From positions 8,202,501 to 8,266,500 of the forward strand of contig NZ_CP091881.1 of assembly GCF_022163125.1 (NCBI RefSeq): a stretch of 64,000 bases of DNA, written 5' to 3'. A program made the translations under genes and the position numbers. Origin of the DNA: Paenibacillus sp. HWE-109 (lineage in GTDB: Bacteria; Bacillota; Bacilli; Paenibacillales; NBRC-103111). Shown in pieces: positions 16,338 through 24,842 of this stretch. How positions within the stretch are numbered: the stretch's first letter is position 1; every line of letters starts with the position of its first letter. The notes beneath the pieces are model-generated. The model was not told the origin of the DNA and ran no database searches. It worked only from the letters and a program-made list of their open reading frames with translations.

Positions 16338-17996
16338 ATGTATAAGCTTTTATTAGTGGATGACGAAGAGGATGTGCGCGAAGGTGTTGTGCGTGAAATC
16401 AACTGGGAAGCGATTGGCTTGGAAGTGATAGAGAAAGCAGAGAATGGGAGAGAAGCACTGGAAATGGTAGAGCGTTTGCAGCCGGACGTGGTTGTAACAG
16501 ACATTCAGATGCCGTTCATGAACGGGCTTCAACTTGCTGAAGCTATTCGCGAGCGTTTTCCCACGATTAAACTCATTATCTTGACGGGGCACGATGAGTT
16601 CGAATATGCCCAAAGGGCGATTAAGCTGCACATTGACGAATATGTGCTCAAGCCTTTTTCCGCGCAGGAGCTGGTTAATGCTTTATTGAAAGTGAAAGGG
16701 CAAATTCAGGAGGAAGTAGCTCATCGGGAAGATGTGCAGCTCTTGAAGGAACATTACCGCAAAAGCATGCCAGTGCTGAAAGAAAACTTCTTAGCGACGT
16801 TAATGAACCGTAAACTTCCGCGGGATGAAGTCTATGAGAAAGCGGCGAACTATGGGATTGATCTGAGTGGCCAAGGATTTATCGCAGCCGTTCTCAGCAT
16901 TGACGGAGTGCTTATTCAGGAAGATGATCTGGAGAATCGCAGCGAGTTGGCGAAATCAGTTTCACTCAAGTATTCCGAGGATCAGGCGTTGAAATATTTT
17001 GCCCTGCTGAATATTACAGAGGAAATTGCCGAGAAGCGGGGGCTTGGCCTTGTTTTTATGCATAACGATGAGGTCGTTGTTCTAGCATTGAGAGAAAGCA
17101 GGGATAGAGCAACTGCGCTGCAGGAAACAATGAAGGTGCTGGAAGAAGTCCGGCAGAGCGTGGAGAAATATTTGAAATTTACACTGACGGTAGGAATTGG
17201 CACGGTGATGAATGAAGTCACGAATATCAGCTATTCGTATGAAGATGCGGTCCTTGCGCTGGATTACCGACTTATTCTGGGCAATAACCGAATGATCTGC
17301 ATCGATGATGTAGAGAAACGAACGGTGGACAAAATCCGCTTCGATGATGTGAAAGAGCACGCTTTGACCCGCTGTATTAAGGTGGGGACGGCCGCGGAGA
17401 TTCGGGAAACGATGGACGAGCTCTTTCAAGGCATTGAGGGTGGTGTTTCCGTTAAGGATTATCAAATCTATCTGCTCGAAATTCTTACCTGCATCCTGAA
17501 AGCAGCGAAGGACTCCAACTTGAATGTTGACGAGGTATTCGGCGATAACTTCGTTCCTTTTACGGAGATTAATAAATTCACCTCGCTCGAGGAAGCGAAG
17601 ATGTGGTTGGTCGATTTGTGTGCGAAAATGATGACGCATATTGCGACGGATCGCCAGTATACGTATAAGAACTTGGTTGAAATGGCCAAAGACTATACGA
17701 AGAGCAACTACCATGAAGGAGACATCACGATTAATAAAGTGTGTGGTCACCTGCATATCAGCGCGGGCTATTTCAGCAGTATTTTCAAAAAAGAGACCAA
17801 AATGACGTTCGTGAACTATCTCAATCATATTCGGATGGAAGCCGCTAAGGAGCTCTTGCGCACGACCGATATGAAGGCTTTGGAGATTGCTGAGAAGGTG
17901 GGCTATGCCGATGCGAATTATTTCAGCTTCTCGTTCCGCAAAAATGTCGGGGTTTCGCCCAAAGAATATCGCAATAACAGCTCGAATGCAGAGTAA
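16338..17996 (+). CDS. YesN-type response regulator with AraC DNA-binding domain
   Basis: 552 residues. The receiver domain (1-125) has acidic DDEED at the start, phospho-acceptor Asp55 in TDIQMP and the conserved Lys in YVLKPFS. A long central domain links to a C-terminal AraC-type double helix-turn-helix (about 450-545, ending GVSPKEYRNN). It should activate transcription of the neighbouring transporter when phosphorylated by the downstream kinase. Start: ATG with GGGAGG upstream. It is the first gene of a response regulator-kinase-binding protein-mglBAC array, all on the same strand. Confidence 0.93.
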   Translation: MYKLLLVDDEEDVREGVVREINWEAIGLEVIEKAENGREALEMVERLQPDVVVTDIQMPFMNGLQLAEAIRERFPTIKLIILTGHDEFEYAQRAIKLHIDEYVLKPFSAQELVNALLKVKGQIQEEVAHREDVQLLKEHYRKSMPVLKENFLATLMNRKLPRDEVYEKAANYGIDLSGQGFIAAVLSIDGVLIQEDDLENRSELAKSVSLKYSEDQALKYFALLNITEEIAEKRGLGLVFMHNDEVVVLALRESRDRATALQETMKVLEEVRQSVEKYLKFTLTVGIGTVMNEVTNISYSYEDAVLALDYRLILGNNRMICIDDVEKRTVDKIRFDDVKEHALTRCIKVGTAAEIRETMDELFQGIEGGVSVKDYQIYLLEILTCILKAAKDSNLNVDEVFGDNFVPFTEINKFTSLEEAKMWLVDLCAKMMTHIATDRQYTYKNLVEMAKDYTKSNYHEGDITINKVCGHLHISAGYFSSIFKKETKMTFVNYLNHIRMEAAKELLRTTDMKALEIAEKVGYADANYFSFSFRKNVGVSPKEYRNNSSNAE

Positions 17997-18025
17997 TACA
18001 GGGGCTCTAGAATGGGGGTGACAGC

Positions 18026-19810
18026 TTGAGGCGAAAAGTGAAAGAGCTTTTCCAAACCTTGTACGATGTGCTGATGGACACGCTGAGAGTGAAGAGCATT
18101 CAATTTACGATTACGATGTCATTTATTTTGATTACGGTGGTCGTTATGCTGGTCGTTTCCCTCGTGTTGTACAATAAATTCTCCACAACAGCGGAAGAAA
18201 ATGCATTCCTGAGTACGCAGCAAGTCATCGAACAGGTGCAACTTAACCTGGAAAATTATATTAAAGGCATGGCGGATACGTTCGAAGTGGTCGATGCCAA
18301 GATTGCCAAGAGCCGCGGTATTCCGACGGATAAATTGCTTGAGCAGTTGGAGACGATCGCCAGCACCAGGGAGGATATCGTCTCGATCAATCTATTTACG
18401 GCTGATGGTGGACTTGTGACGGGCATTCACACAACGGAAATGCGCAAGAATACGCGGCTGCTCGAGCAGTCGTGGTTTCGTTCTGCGCTGGATAATCCTA
18501 ACCATCTTACCTTCTCCCTGCCGCATATCCAGAACCTGTTCAAGGACCCCTACAAATGGGTGGTTTCGATGAGCAAAGGGGTTTCCATTATGCAAAATGG
18601 GAGATGGGAGGATGCGGTCTTACTCGTCGACATCAATTTCAAGACGTTGGATGATGTGTTTCGCACTGTGTCTTTGGGCAAGAAGGGATACGTGTACATT
18701 ATCGATGACTCCGCGGGAAACATTGTGTATCATCCGCAGCAGCAGCTTATTTATATTGGCTTGAAATATGAAAATGTGGAACAAGCTCTTAAATTCTCTT
18801 ATGGCAAATATATGGACGTCAGCGAAGGCGAGCCCCGGCTTAATGTGGTCAGAACCGTCAATAACATCGGGTGGAAAATCATTGGGGTCTCTTATCTCGA
18901 TGAAATGATGACGACCCGCAAGGAAGTCAGTACGTTCATGATTTGGCTGCTGGTTATTGTGCTTATCTTTATTTTACTGATCTCTTCTTTCATGTCCGCT
19001 CGGATTTCCAAGCCGATCAAGCGGTTGAAGAAGTCGATGGAAATGGTGGAGAAGGGACACTTCGATACGTATATTCATGTTCGCGGAGCCGATGAGGTGG
19101 AGCAGCTTTCACGCAGATTCAACCTGATGGTTTCGCGGGTTCGAGAACTGATGGATCAAAGCATCCATGAGCAGGAGACGAAACGGAAAAATGAGCTGGA
19201 GGTTCTGCAGTCTCAGATTAATCCGCATTTTTTATACAATACACTCAATTCGGTCGTGCGGATGGTCGGCAATGGCAAGAATGAGGAGGTTGTAACGACG
19301 ATTACTTCGTTGTCCAAGTTCTTTCGGATATCCCTCAGCAAAGGAAAGAACATCATTACGATCGGGGAAGAGATTGAGCATATTCGCAATTATTTGATCA
19401 TCCAGAAGATGCGCTATAAGGACAAGTTTGATTACGACATTGAGGTGGATAACGAGGTTCTGGAGTACCAGACCCTGAAGTTAATCTTGCAGCCATTTGT
19501 GGAAAATGCGTTGTATCACGGGATCGAATATATGGTGGATGAAGGTCATATACACATATCGGCGAGCAGGCAAGAGGAGCGGATATTATTTCAAATTCGC
19601 GATAACGGGGTCGGCATGTCGGAAGAGACGCTCAAGAATATTCTCTCCGGTCAGGTGAAAAGCGAGAAAGGCTCCGGTGTCGGACTGCGGAATGTGAATG
19701 AGCGAATTCAGCTTTATTTTGGCCCTGATTACGGGGTTACGGTGGAAAGTGAGCTGGAGGAAGGGACGCTGGTGAAGATCTGGATTCCTGCCGAGAAGGT
19801 GCAGCCGTGA
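18026..19810 (+). CDS. YesM/LytS-type sensor histidine kinase
   Basis: 594 residues from a TTG start behind GGGGGTG. Two membrane segments (about 28-50 and 305-325) flank an extracellular Cache-like sensor domain. A HAMP linker (about 325-380), the His_kinase domain with QINPHFLYNTLNS (His401) and a HATPase with DNGVGMSEE and GSGVGLRNVNERI follow. It phosphorylates the upstream response regulator. A sugar-binding lipoprotein is encoded 49 bases downstream, as in three-component systems such as XylFII-LytS-YesN of Clostridium beijerinckii. Confidence 0.93.
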   Translation: MRRKVKELFQTLYDVLMDTLRVKSIQFTITMSFILITVVVMLVVSLVLYNKFSTTAEENAFLSTQQVIEQVQLNLENYIKGMADTFEVVDAKIAKSRGIPTDKLLEQLETIASTREDIVSINLFTADGGLVTGIHTTEMRKNTRLLEQSWFRSALDNPNHLTFSLPHIQNLFKDPYKWVVSMSKGVSIMQNGRWEDAVLLVDINFKTLDDVFRTVSLGKKGYVYIIDDSAGNIVYHPQQQLIYIGLKYENVEQALKFSYGKYMDVSEGEPRLNVVRTVNNIGWKIIGVSYLDEMMTTRKEVSTFMIWLLVIVLIFILLISSFMSARISKPIKRLKKSMEMVEKGHFDTYIHVRGADEVEQLSRRFNLMVSRVRELMDQSIHEQETKRKNELEVLQSQINPHFLYNTLNSVVRMVGNGKNEEVVTTITSLSKFFRISLSKGKNIITIGEEIEHIRNYLIIQKMRYKDKFDYDIEVDNEVLEYQTLKLILQPFVENALYHGIEYMVDEGHIHISASRQEERILFQIRDNGVGMSEETLKNILSGQVKSEKGSGVGLRNVNERIQLYFGPDYGVTVESELEEGTLVKIWIPAEKVQP

Positions 19811-19859
19811 TGGAGCAGGCTCTACGATTAGACCTGATGATGAATAGGAAGGAGATACG

Positions 19860-20840
19860 ATGGTTAAAACAATGAAACTAGGACCCTTGCTTTTTGCCAT
19901 CCTGATTGCTGTCGTCTCCGTGTCCTCCTGCTCCAGACAAGACGAGATGACGCCAGCCGAGCAAAAGCGGCACTTGGAAGTCGTGCTTAGAAGCCAAAAC
20001 GGCGATTATTGGAAGACGGTGAAGATGGGTGCCGAGGTGGCGGCGAAGGAATTCGATGTTACCCTGGATTTCCGCGCACCAGGTGATGAGGCGGATGTGA
20101 AGGGTCAGATTGCTTTGATGGAGCAGTCCATCAGCAGCAGACCGGACGCGATTGTTCTCGCGGCTAACGATTACAAAGAGTTGTCTCAGGTTGTGGAAGA
20201 TGCGAACGCTTTCGGCATCCCGGTCATTACGATTGATTCCGAAGTGGAGTCACGCAAAGCGAAGAGTTTTATTGGCGCTAATAATTATGAGGCGGGGCAG
20301 TTGGCCGGCAAACAGCTCATTAAGCTCGCTGGAACGAGCGGTCAGATTGCGATTGTCAGCTTTAAGCAAGGCGAGCGGAATACGGAGCTTCGTGAACAGG
20401 GTCTTTTGGACGAAATCGCCCAATATCCGGACGTTCGTGTCATTGATAAAGTGTATAGTCTGACAGACCGGGAGCTTGCTGCCCAGATGACGCAGAACAT
20501 CGTTGCCAAATATCCGGATTTGGACGGGATTGTTGCCTTGAATGAAATTTCATCGATTGGCGTGGCGGATGCTGTCCAACAATTGAATTTACAGGACAAG
20601 ATCAAGATTATTACTTTCGACAGCACATCGGAAGAATTGGAACTGCTGCAAGAAGGCGTCATCCAAGCGACGATTATTCAGAATCCGTTCAGCATCGGGT
20701 ATTTGGGCGTGAAGAATGCGGTCGAGGCGGCCAAGGGGAAGAAGGTCCCAAGCCGTGTGGATACAGGTATTCGAGCGATTGACCTGACGAATATGTTCTG
20801 GTCGGACAATCAGAAGCTGTTATTTCCCTTTATAAAGTGA
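19860..20840 (+). CDS. sugar-binding lipoprotein, likely co-sensor of the histidine kinase
   Basis: 326 residues. The lipoprotein signal ends with VSSC (Cys24). The rest is a type I periplasmic-binding fold of the ribose/galactose family (Peripla_BP_4), with VVLRSQNGDYWKTVKMGAE and GIPVITIDSEV motifs. It is separate from the transporter's own binding protein, which follows next, and sits directly behind the kinase gene. I infer that it presents a sugar to the kinase rather than to the permease. RBS AAGGAG precedes the ATG. Confidence 0.85.
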   Translation: MVKTMKLGPLLFAILIAVVSVSSCSRQDEMTPAEQKRHLEVVLRSQNGDYWKTVKMGAEVAAKEFDVTLDFRAPGDEADVKGQIALMEQSISSRPDAIVLAANDYKELSQVVEDANAFGIPVITIDSEVESRKAKSFIGANNYEAGQLAGKQLIKLAGTSGQIAIVSFKQGERNTELREQGLLDEIAQYPDVRVIDKVYSLTDRELAAQMTQNIVAKYPDLDGIVALNEISSIGVADAVQQLNLQDKIKIITFDSTSEELELLQEGVIQATIIQNPFSIGYLGVKNAVEAAKGKKVPSRVDTGIRAIDLTNMFWSDNQKLLFPFIK

Positions 20841-20875
20841 TGAGAATTTCGATAGAACATGTGAGGATATTGCAT

Positions 20876-20903
20876 TTGTTTTGAACACGCGAAAGTTTAT
20901 AGT
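20876..20903 (+). promoter_or_regulatory. candidate promoter of mglB
   Basis: TTGTTT (20876-20881), a 16-base spacer and TATAGT (20898-20903), about 50 bases before the mglB start. No terminator precedes it, so mglBAC may be read both from here and from the two-component promoter. Confidence 0.5.
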
Positions 20904-20952
20904 AAGAAATGTAAACAAACCAAACAAACAACCTTTTAGGGAGGGTCTTACT

Positions 20953-22032
20953 TTGAAAAAACTTCTTACTCTAGCAGTGGCAGGCGCACTGGTTGCAACC
21001 GTAGCAGGCTGCGGTAATAAAACAGAAACAGCAACACCAGCTCCAGCTGCAACAACGGGTGCAGCAGCAACAGCAACACCAAAAGCAGCTGACACAGGTA
21101 AAAAACCAACTATCGGTGTAGCGATCTATAAATTTGATGATACTTTCATGTCCGGTGTTCGCGCAGCAATCGCTGATGCAGCGAAAGACAAAGCAACGGT
21201 CGATATCGTTGACAGCCAGAACTCCCAACCAACGCAAAATGATAAAGTTGACCTTTTCATCACGAAAAAAGTAAACGCTCTAGCGATCAATGCAGTTGAC
21301 CGTACGGCAGCAGGCGTTATCATCGATAAAGCGAAAGCAGCGAACGTGCCAGTCGTCTTCTTGAACCGTGAGCCTTTGGCTGATGATATGAAGAAATGGG
21401 ATAAAGTTTACTACGTAGGCGCAAAAGCGGAGCAATCCGGTACCATGGAAGGCCAATTGTTGGTTGATTACTTCAAAGCTCATCCGGAAGCGGACAAAAA
21501 TAAAGACGGTAAAATCCAATACGTCATGCTTAAAGGCGAGCCAGGACATCAAGATGCTGAGCTTCGCACGAAGTTCTCCATCCAAGCGATTACAGATGCT
21601 GGTCTGGGTGTAGAAAAAGTAGCAGAAGATACAGCGATGTGGGATCGCGTTAAAGGTCAAGAGAAAATGGCGGCGTTCCTAGCTTCCAGCGAAAGCAAAA
21701 TCGAAGCTGTTCTTGCGAACAACGATGATATGGCGCTTGGCGCGATCGAAGCTTTGAAAGCAAAAGGTTATTTCAAAGACAATAAATTCCTGCCGGTTGT
21801 TGGTGTAGATGCTACAGCTCCTGCGCTGCAAGCACTTAGCGATGGCACATTGCTTGGAACAGTTCTGAACGATGCGAAGAACCAAGGTGCAGCAACGACG
21901 AACGTAGCAGCGGCACTTGCTAACGGCAAAACGCCTAGCAAAGAAACAACTGGGTATGACGTAACTGACGGTAAATATGTATGGATTTCCTACAAAAAGA
22001 TTACCAAAGAGAACATGAGCGAAGCGAAGTAA
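20953..22032 (+). CDS. mglB: galactose/glucose-type ABC transporter binding protein
   Basis: 359 residues from TTG at 20953, chosen because AGGGAGGG lies upstream and the protein then starts with a clean lipoprotein signal (MKKLLTLAVAGALVATVAGC, Cys20). An earlier in-frame TTG at 20881 would precede the signal. The mature part matches MglB: DSQNSQPTQNDKVD, NALAINAVDRTAAG, VVFLNREP and NNDDMALGAIEALK. It delivers a hexose, probably galactose or glucose, to MglAC. A GC-rich stem-loop follows the gene, a common way to keep binding protein levels above permease levels. Confidence 0.92.
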   Translation: MKKLLTLAVAGALVATVAGCGNKTETATPAPAATTGAAATATPKAADTGKKPTIGVAIYKFDDTFMSGVRAAIADAAKDKATVDIVDSQNSQPTQNDKVDLFITKKVNALAINAVDRTAAGVIIDKAKAANVPVVFLNREPLADDMKKWDKVYYVGAKAEQSGTMEGQLLVDYFKAHPEADKNKDGKIQYVMLKGEPGHQDAELRTKFSIQAITDAGLGVEKVAEDTAMWDRVKGQEKMAAFLASSESKIEAVLANNDDMALGAIEALKAKGYFKDNKFLPVVGVDATAPALQALSDGTLLGTVLNDAKNQGAATTNVAAALANGKTPSKETTGYDVTDGKYVWISYKKITKENMSEAK

Positions 22033-22046
22033 TCCAGAGTGAAGCG

Positions 22047-22075
22047 GGCAAGAGCAGCAGCGTCAAGCTCTTGCC
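22047..22075 (+). terminator. attenuating stem-loop between mglB and mglA
   Basis: GGCAAGAGC and GCTCTTGCC form a nine-pair stem with an 11-base loop, followed by a weak pyrimidine tract. It probably gives partial termination or 3' protection of the mglB message. Confidence 0.7.
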
Positions 22076-22172
22076 TTCCTTATTTGGGACCCGTGCAAAG
22101 GCTAAGAGACTAAAGCTTCAAAGAAAGGCTTCACTTTGTGGGGATTATCGTGAGCTGGTAGGGGGAGTTACC

Positions 22173-23687
22173 ATGACTGCAGACTATTTACTGGAAATGA
22201 TTCAAATATCCAAAGAGTTCCCTGGCGTGAAGGCGCTGGATAACGTCACCCTCCAAGTTCGCCCAGGCAGCGTACATGCACTGATGGGAGAGAACGGGGC
22301 TGGGAAATCGACATTAATGAAATGCTTGTTCGGTATTTATAAACCGGATGGCGGAGAAATCAAGCTGAATGGTGAAGTTGTTTCCATTCCTAATTCCAAG
22401 GTTGCTTTATCAAACGGCATTTCCATGATTCATCAAGAGCTTCACCCGGTTCCTCATCGCAATGTGATGGAGAACATTTGGTTAGGACGTTTCCCGCTTA
22501 AAGGGATCGGACCTTTGAAATTAGTGGATCACAAGAAGATGCGTAAAGATACAGAGAACCTGTTCAATCAACTCCAAATGGATATTAAGCCGGATACACT
22601 GGTGGGAACGTTATCGGTTTCCAAAGTGCAATCCATTGAAATTGCCAAGGCCGTTTCTTTTAATTCGAAAGTCATTGTTATGGATGAGCCGACATCGTCG
22701 TTGACAGGCAATGAAGTTGAGCAGTTGTTTCGCATCATTCGCGACCTGAAAAGTCGTGGCGTTTCGATCATCTATATTTCACATAAAATGGAAGAAATTC
22801 TCGAGATTTCGGATGAAGTTACAATTATGCGTGACGGAACGAAGATTGGCACCTGGCCATCCGCCGATTTAACAACAGATATGATCATCTCCAAGATGGT
22901 CGGACGTGATCTGAAAGAGCGGTTTCCTGAGCGTCACAATGTGCCTAACGGTGTATTAATGAAGGTTGACGGATTGACGTCTGTCATTCCCAAATCGTTT
23001 AAGAATGTCTCTTTTGATCTTCGCAAAGGTGAAATCCTCGGCGTGGGTGGACTAGTCGGGGCGCAACGTACAGAACTGATTGAAGCTTTGTTCGGGATGA
23101 GAGGCATAGCGTCCGGCAGCATTGCGATGAATGGGAAGCCGGTTAAGCTCAAATCACCGATTGATGCCATTAAACATAAAATCGCGCTGCTCACGGAAGA
23201 GCGTCGTGTGACCGGGATTTTCCCTGTATTATCGGTACTGGAAAACACGGTTATCGCTAATTTGGGCAGATACATGAATCCGCTTGGCTTCATTAATGAA
23301 GCTAAACGGAAAGTCGAAGTCGAGCGAAGCATCGAAATGCTTAGGGTAAAGACGCCTAATATGCATGCTTTGATCAAAAACTTGTCTGGTGGCAACCAGC
23401 AAAAAGTGCTGCTCGCGAGATGGCTTCTTACGGAGCCTGATGTGCTTTTGCTCGATGAACCAACACGGGGGATCGACGTAGGGGCTAAATTTGAGATTTA
23501 CTCCATCATTGCTGATCTTGCCAAGCAGGGGAAAAGTATTATCATGATCTCTTCTGAAATGCCTGAACTTCTCGGGATGTCAGACCGAATCATGGTCATG
23601 TGCGAAGGACGCCTTACGGGGATTGTAGATGGAAACAAAGCAACAGAAGAAGAGATCATGCGCCTTGCTGCACAGCACATGGCATAA
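22173..23687 (+). CDS. mglA: sugar ABC transporter ATP-binding protein
   Basis: 504 residues from ATG at 22173, preceded by AGGGGGAG; the open frame extends further upstream without a ribosome site. Two ATPase halves are present: N-terminal Walker A GENGAGKST (39-47) with the atypical LSVSKVQ signature that is characteristic of MglA/RbsA, and a C-terminal half with LSGGNQQKVLLARWL and a Walker B LLLDEPTRG, lacking a canonical Walker A as usual in this family. It powers the MglC permease at the cytoplasmic face. Confidence 0.94.
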   Translation: MTADYLLEMIQISKEFPGVKALDNVTLQVRPGSVHALMGENGAGKSTLMKCLFGIYKPDGGEIKLNGEVVSIPNSKVALSNGISMIHQELHPVPHRNVMENIWLGRFPLKGIGPLKLVDHKKMRKDTENLFNQLQMDIKPDTLVGTLSVSKVQSIEIAKAVSFNSKVIVMDEPTSSLTGNEVEQLFRIIRDLKSRGVSIIYISHKMEEILEISDEVTIMRDGTKIGTWPSADLTTDMIISKMVGRDLKERFPERHNVPNGVLMKVDGLTSVIPKSFKNVSFDLRKGEILGVGGLVGAQRTELIEALFGMRGIASGSIAMNGKPVKLKSPIDAIKHKIALLTEERRVTGIFPVLSVLENTVIANLGRYMNPLGFINEAKRKVEVERSIEMLRVKTPNMHALIKNLSGGNQQKVLLARWLLTEPDVLLLDEPTRGIDVGAKFEIYSIIADLAKQGKSIIMISSEMPELLGMSDRIMVMCEGRLTGIVDGNKATEEEIMRLAAQHMA

Positions 23688-23706
23688 TGGAGGGGGCCAA
23701 GAAACC

Positions 23707-24738
23707 ATGAGTACCAAGACAGAAACTATAAAATCCAGAGACATCAGTGGGTTCGTGACCAAATACGCAATCTACATCGTGCTTGTCGTGCTGGTTGTCG
23801 GAATTGCAATTTATGATCCACGCTTTTTATCGGTGAGTATTCTTAGAGATATTTTGCTGCAGTCGTCTACACGCGTTATTATCGCCTTGGGTGCTGCGTT
23901 CATCTTGATTACTGGGGGAACCGATCTATCGACCGGACGGATCGTTGGTCTGACTGCCGTCATCTCAGCTTCCATGCTGCAAACGCAGGAATATGGCCGG
24001 AGATTCTTCCCGGATCTGCCGCATCTGCCGCTTCTGGTTCCGATTATCCTGGCGATTATCGCAGGTTTGTTGGTAGGTCTCATCAACGGAATAATTGTAG
24101 CAAAATTAAAAGTACCGCCTTTCATTGCTACCTTAGGGACGATGGTTGCGGTATACGGTGCAAACTCCCTTTACTTCGATATGAAGCCGAATCAATCTCA
24201 GCCTATCGGCGGTTTGAGACCGGACTTCAGTAAAATTGGAACAGGTTCCATCGGTTCAAATGCTACGTATTCTATTCCTTACATTGTCATCATTGCCATT
24301 GTCGTAGCGATTATCGTGTGGATTGTCTTCAATAAAACGAAGCTTGGCAAATACATGTACGCCATTGGCGGCAACATTCATGCAGCAGTCGTTTCGGGGA
24401 TTAATGTAAACCGTTACCTGATCTACATTTACTCCATTGCAGGTGCTTTGTACGGATTAGCCGGGGTGCTTGAAGCAGCCAGAACCGGCGGAGCTACGAA
24501 CAACTATGGGAATATGTACGAGCTTGATGCCATTGCCGCTTGTGTGGTCGGCGGTGTATCGACTTCGGGTGGTATCGGGACGGTGCCGGGCGTTCTTGCC
24601 GGGGTATTGATCTTCAGCGTTATCAACTACGGTTTGACGTTTATTGGGATTAGCCCTTACTGGCAGTTAATTATTAAAGGTGTCATCATCGTCGCCGCGG
24701 TAGCGTTTGATATGCGCAAATATATGAACTCGAAGTAA
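23707..24738 (+). CDS. mglC: sugar ABC transporter permease
   Basis: 343 residues from ATG at 23707, behind GGAGGGGG; the longer frame from 23629 overlaps mglA and is rejected. It is a BPD_transp_2 permease with eight to ten membrane segments and family motifs such as LITGGTDLSTGRIVGL, GLINGIIVAKLKVPPFIATLG and GGVSTSGGIGTVPG. It forms the membrane channel of the MglBAC importer. Confidence 0.93.
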   Translation: MSTKTETIKSRDISGFVTKYAIYIVLVVLVVGIAIYDPRFLSVSILRDILLQSSTRVIIALGAAFILITGGTDLSTGRIVGLTAVISASMLQTQEYGRRFFPDLPHLPLLVPIILAIIAGLLVGLINGIIVAKLKVPPFIATLGTMVAVYGANSLYFDMKPNQSQPIGGLRPDFSKIGTGSIGSNATYSIPYIVIIAIVVAIIVWIVFNKTKLGKYMYAIGGNIHAAVVSGINVNRYLIYIYSIAGALYGLAGVLEAARTGGATNNYGNMYELDAIAACVVGGVSTSGGIGTVPGVLAGVLIFSVINYGLTFIGISPYWQLIIKGVIIVAAVAFDMRKYMNSK

Positions 24739-24808
24739 GCTGGCAAGTTGAATATCGAGGTGAAACAGGCTGTCGCAACTAATGGGCAGTCTGTTATCGC
24801 GTCTATAT

Positions 24809-24822
24809 TGAAAGCGTTTTCT
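24809..24822 (+). promoter_or_regulatory. cre-like site upstream of the chemoreceptor
   Basis: TGAAAGCGTTTTCT agrees with the cre consensus at all but the last position. It ends 20 bases before the chemoreceptor start, in a roadblock-like position, so catabolite repression of the receptor is likely. Confidence 0.5.
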
Positions 24823-24842
24823 ACATGAGAGGTGGCATACCT

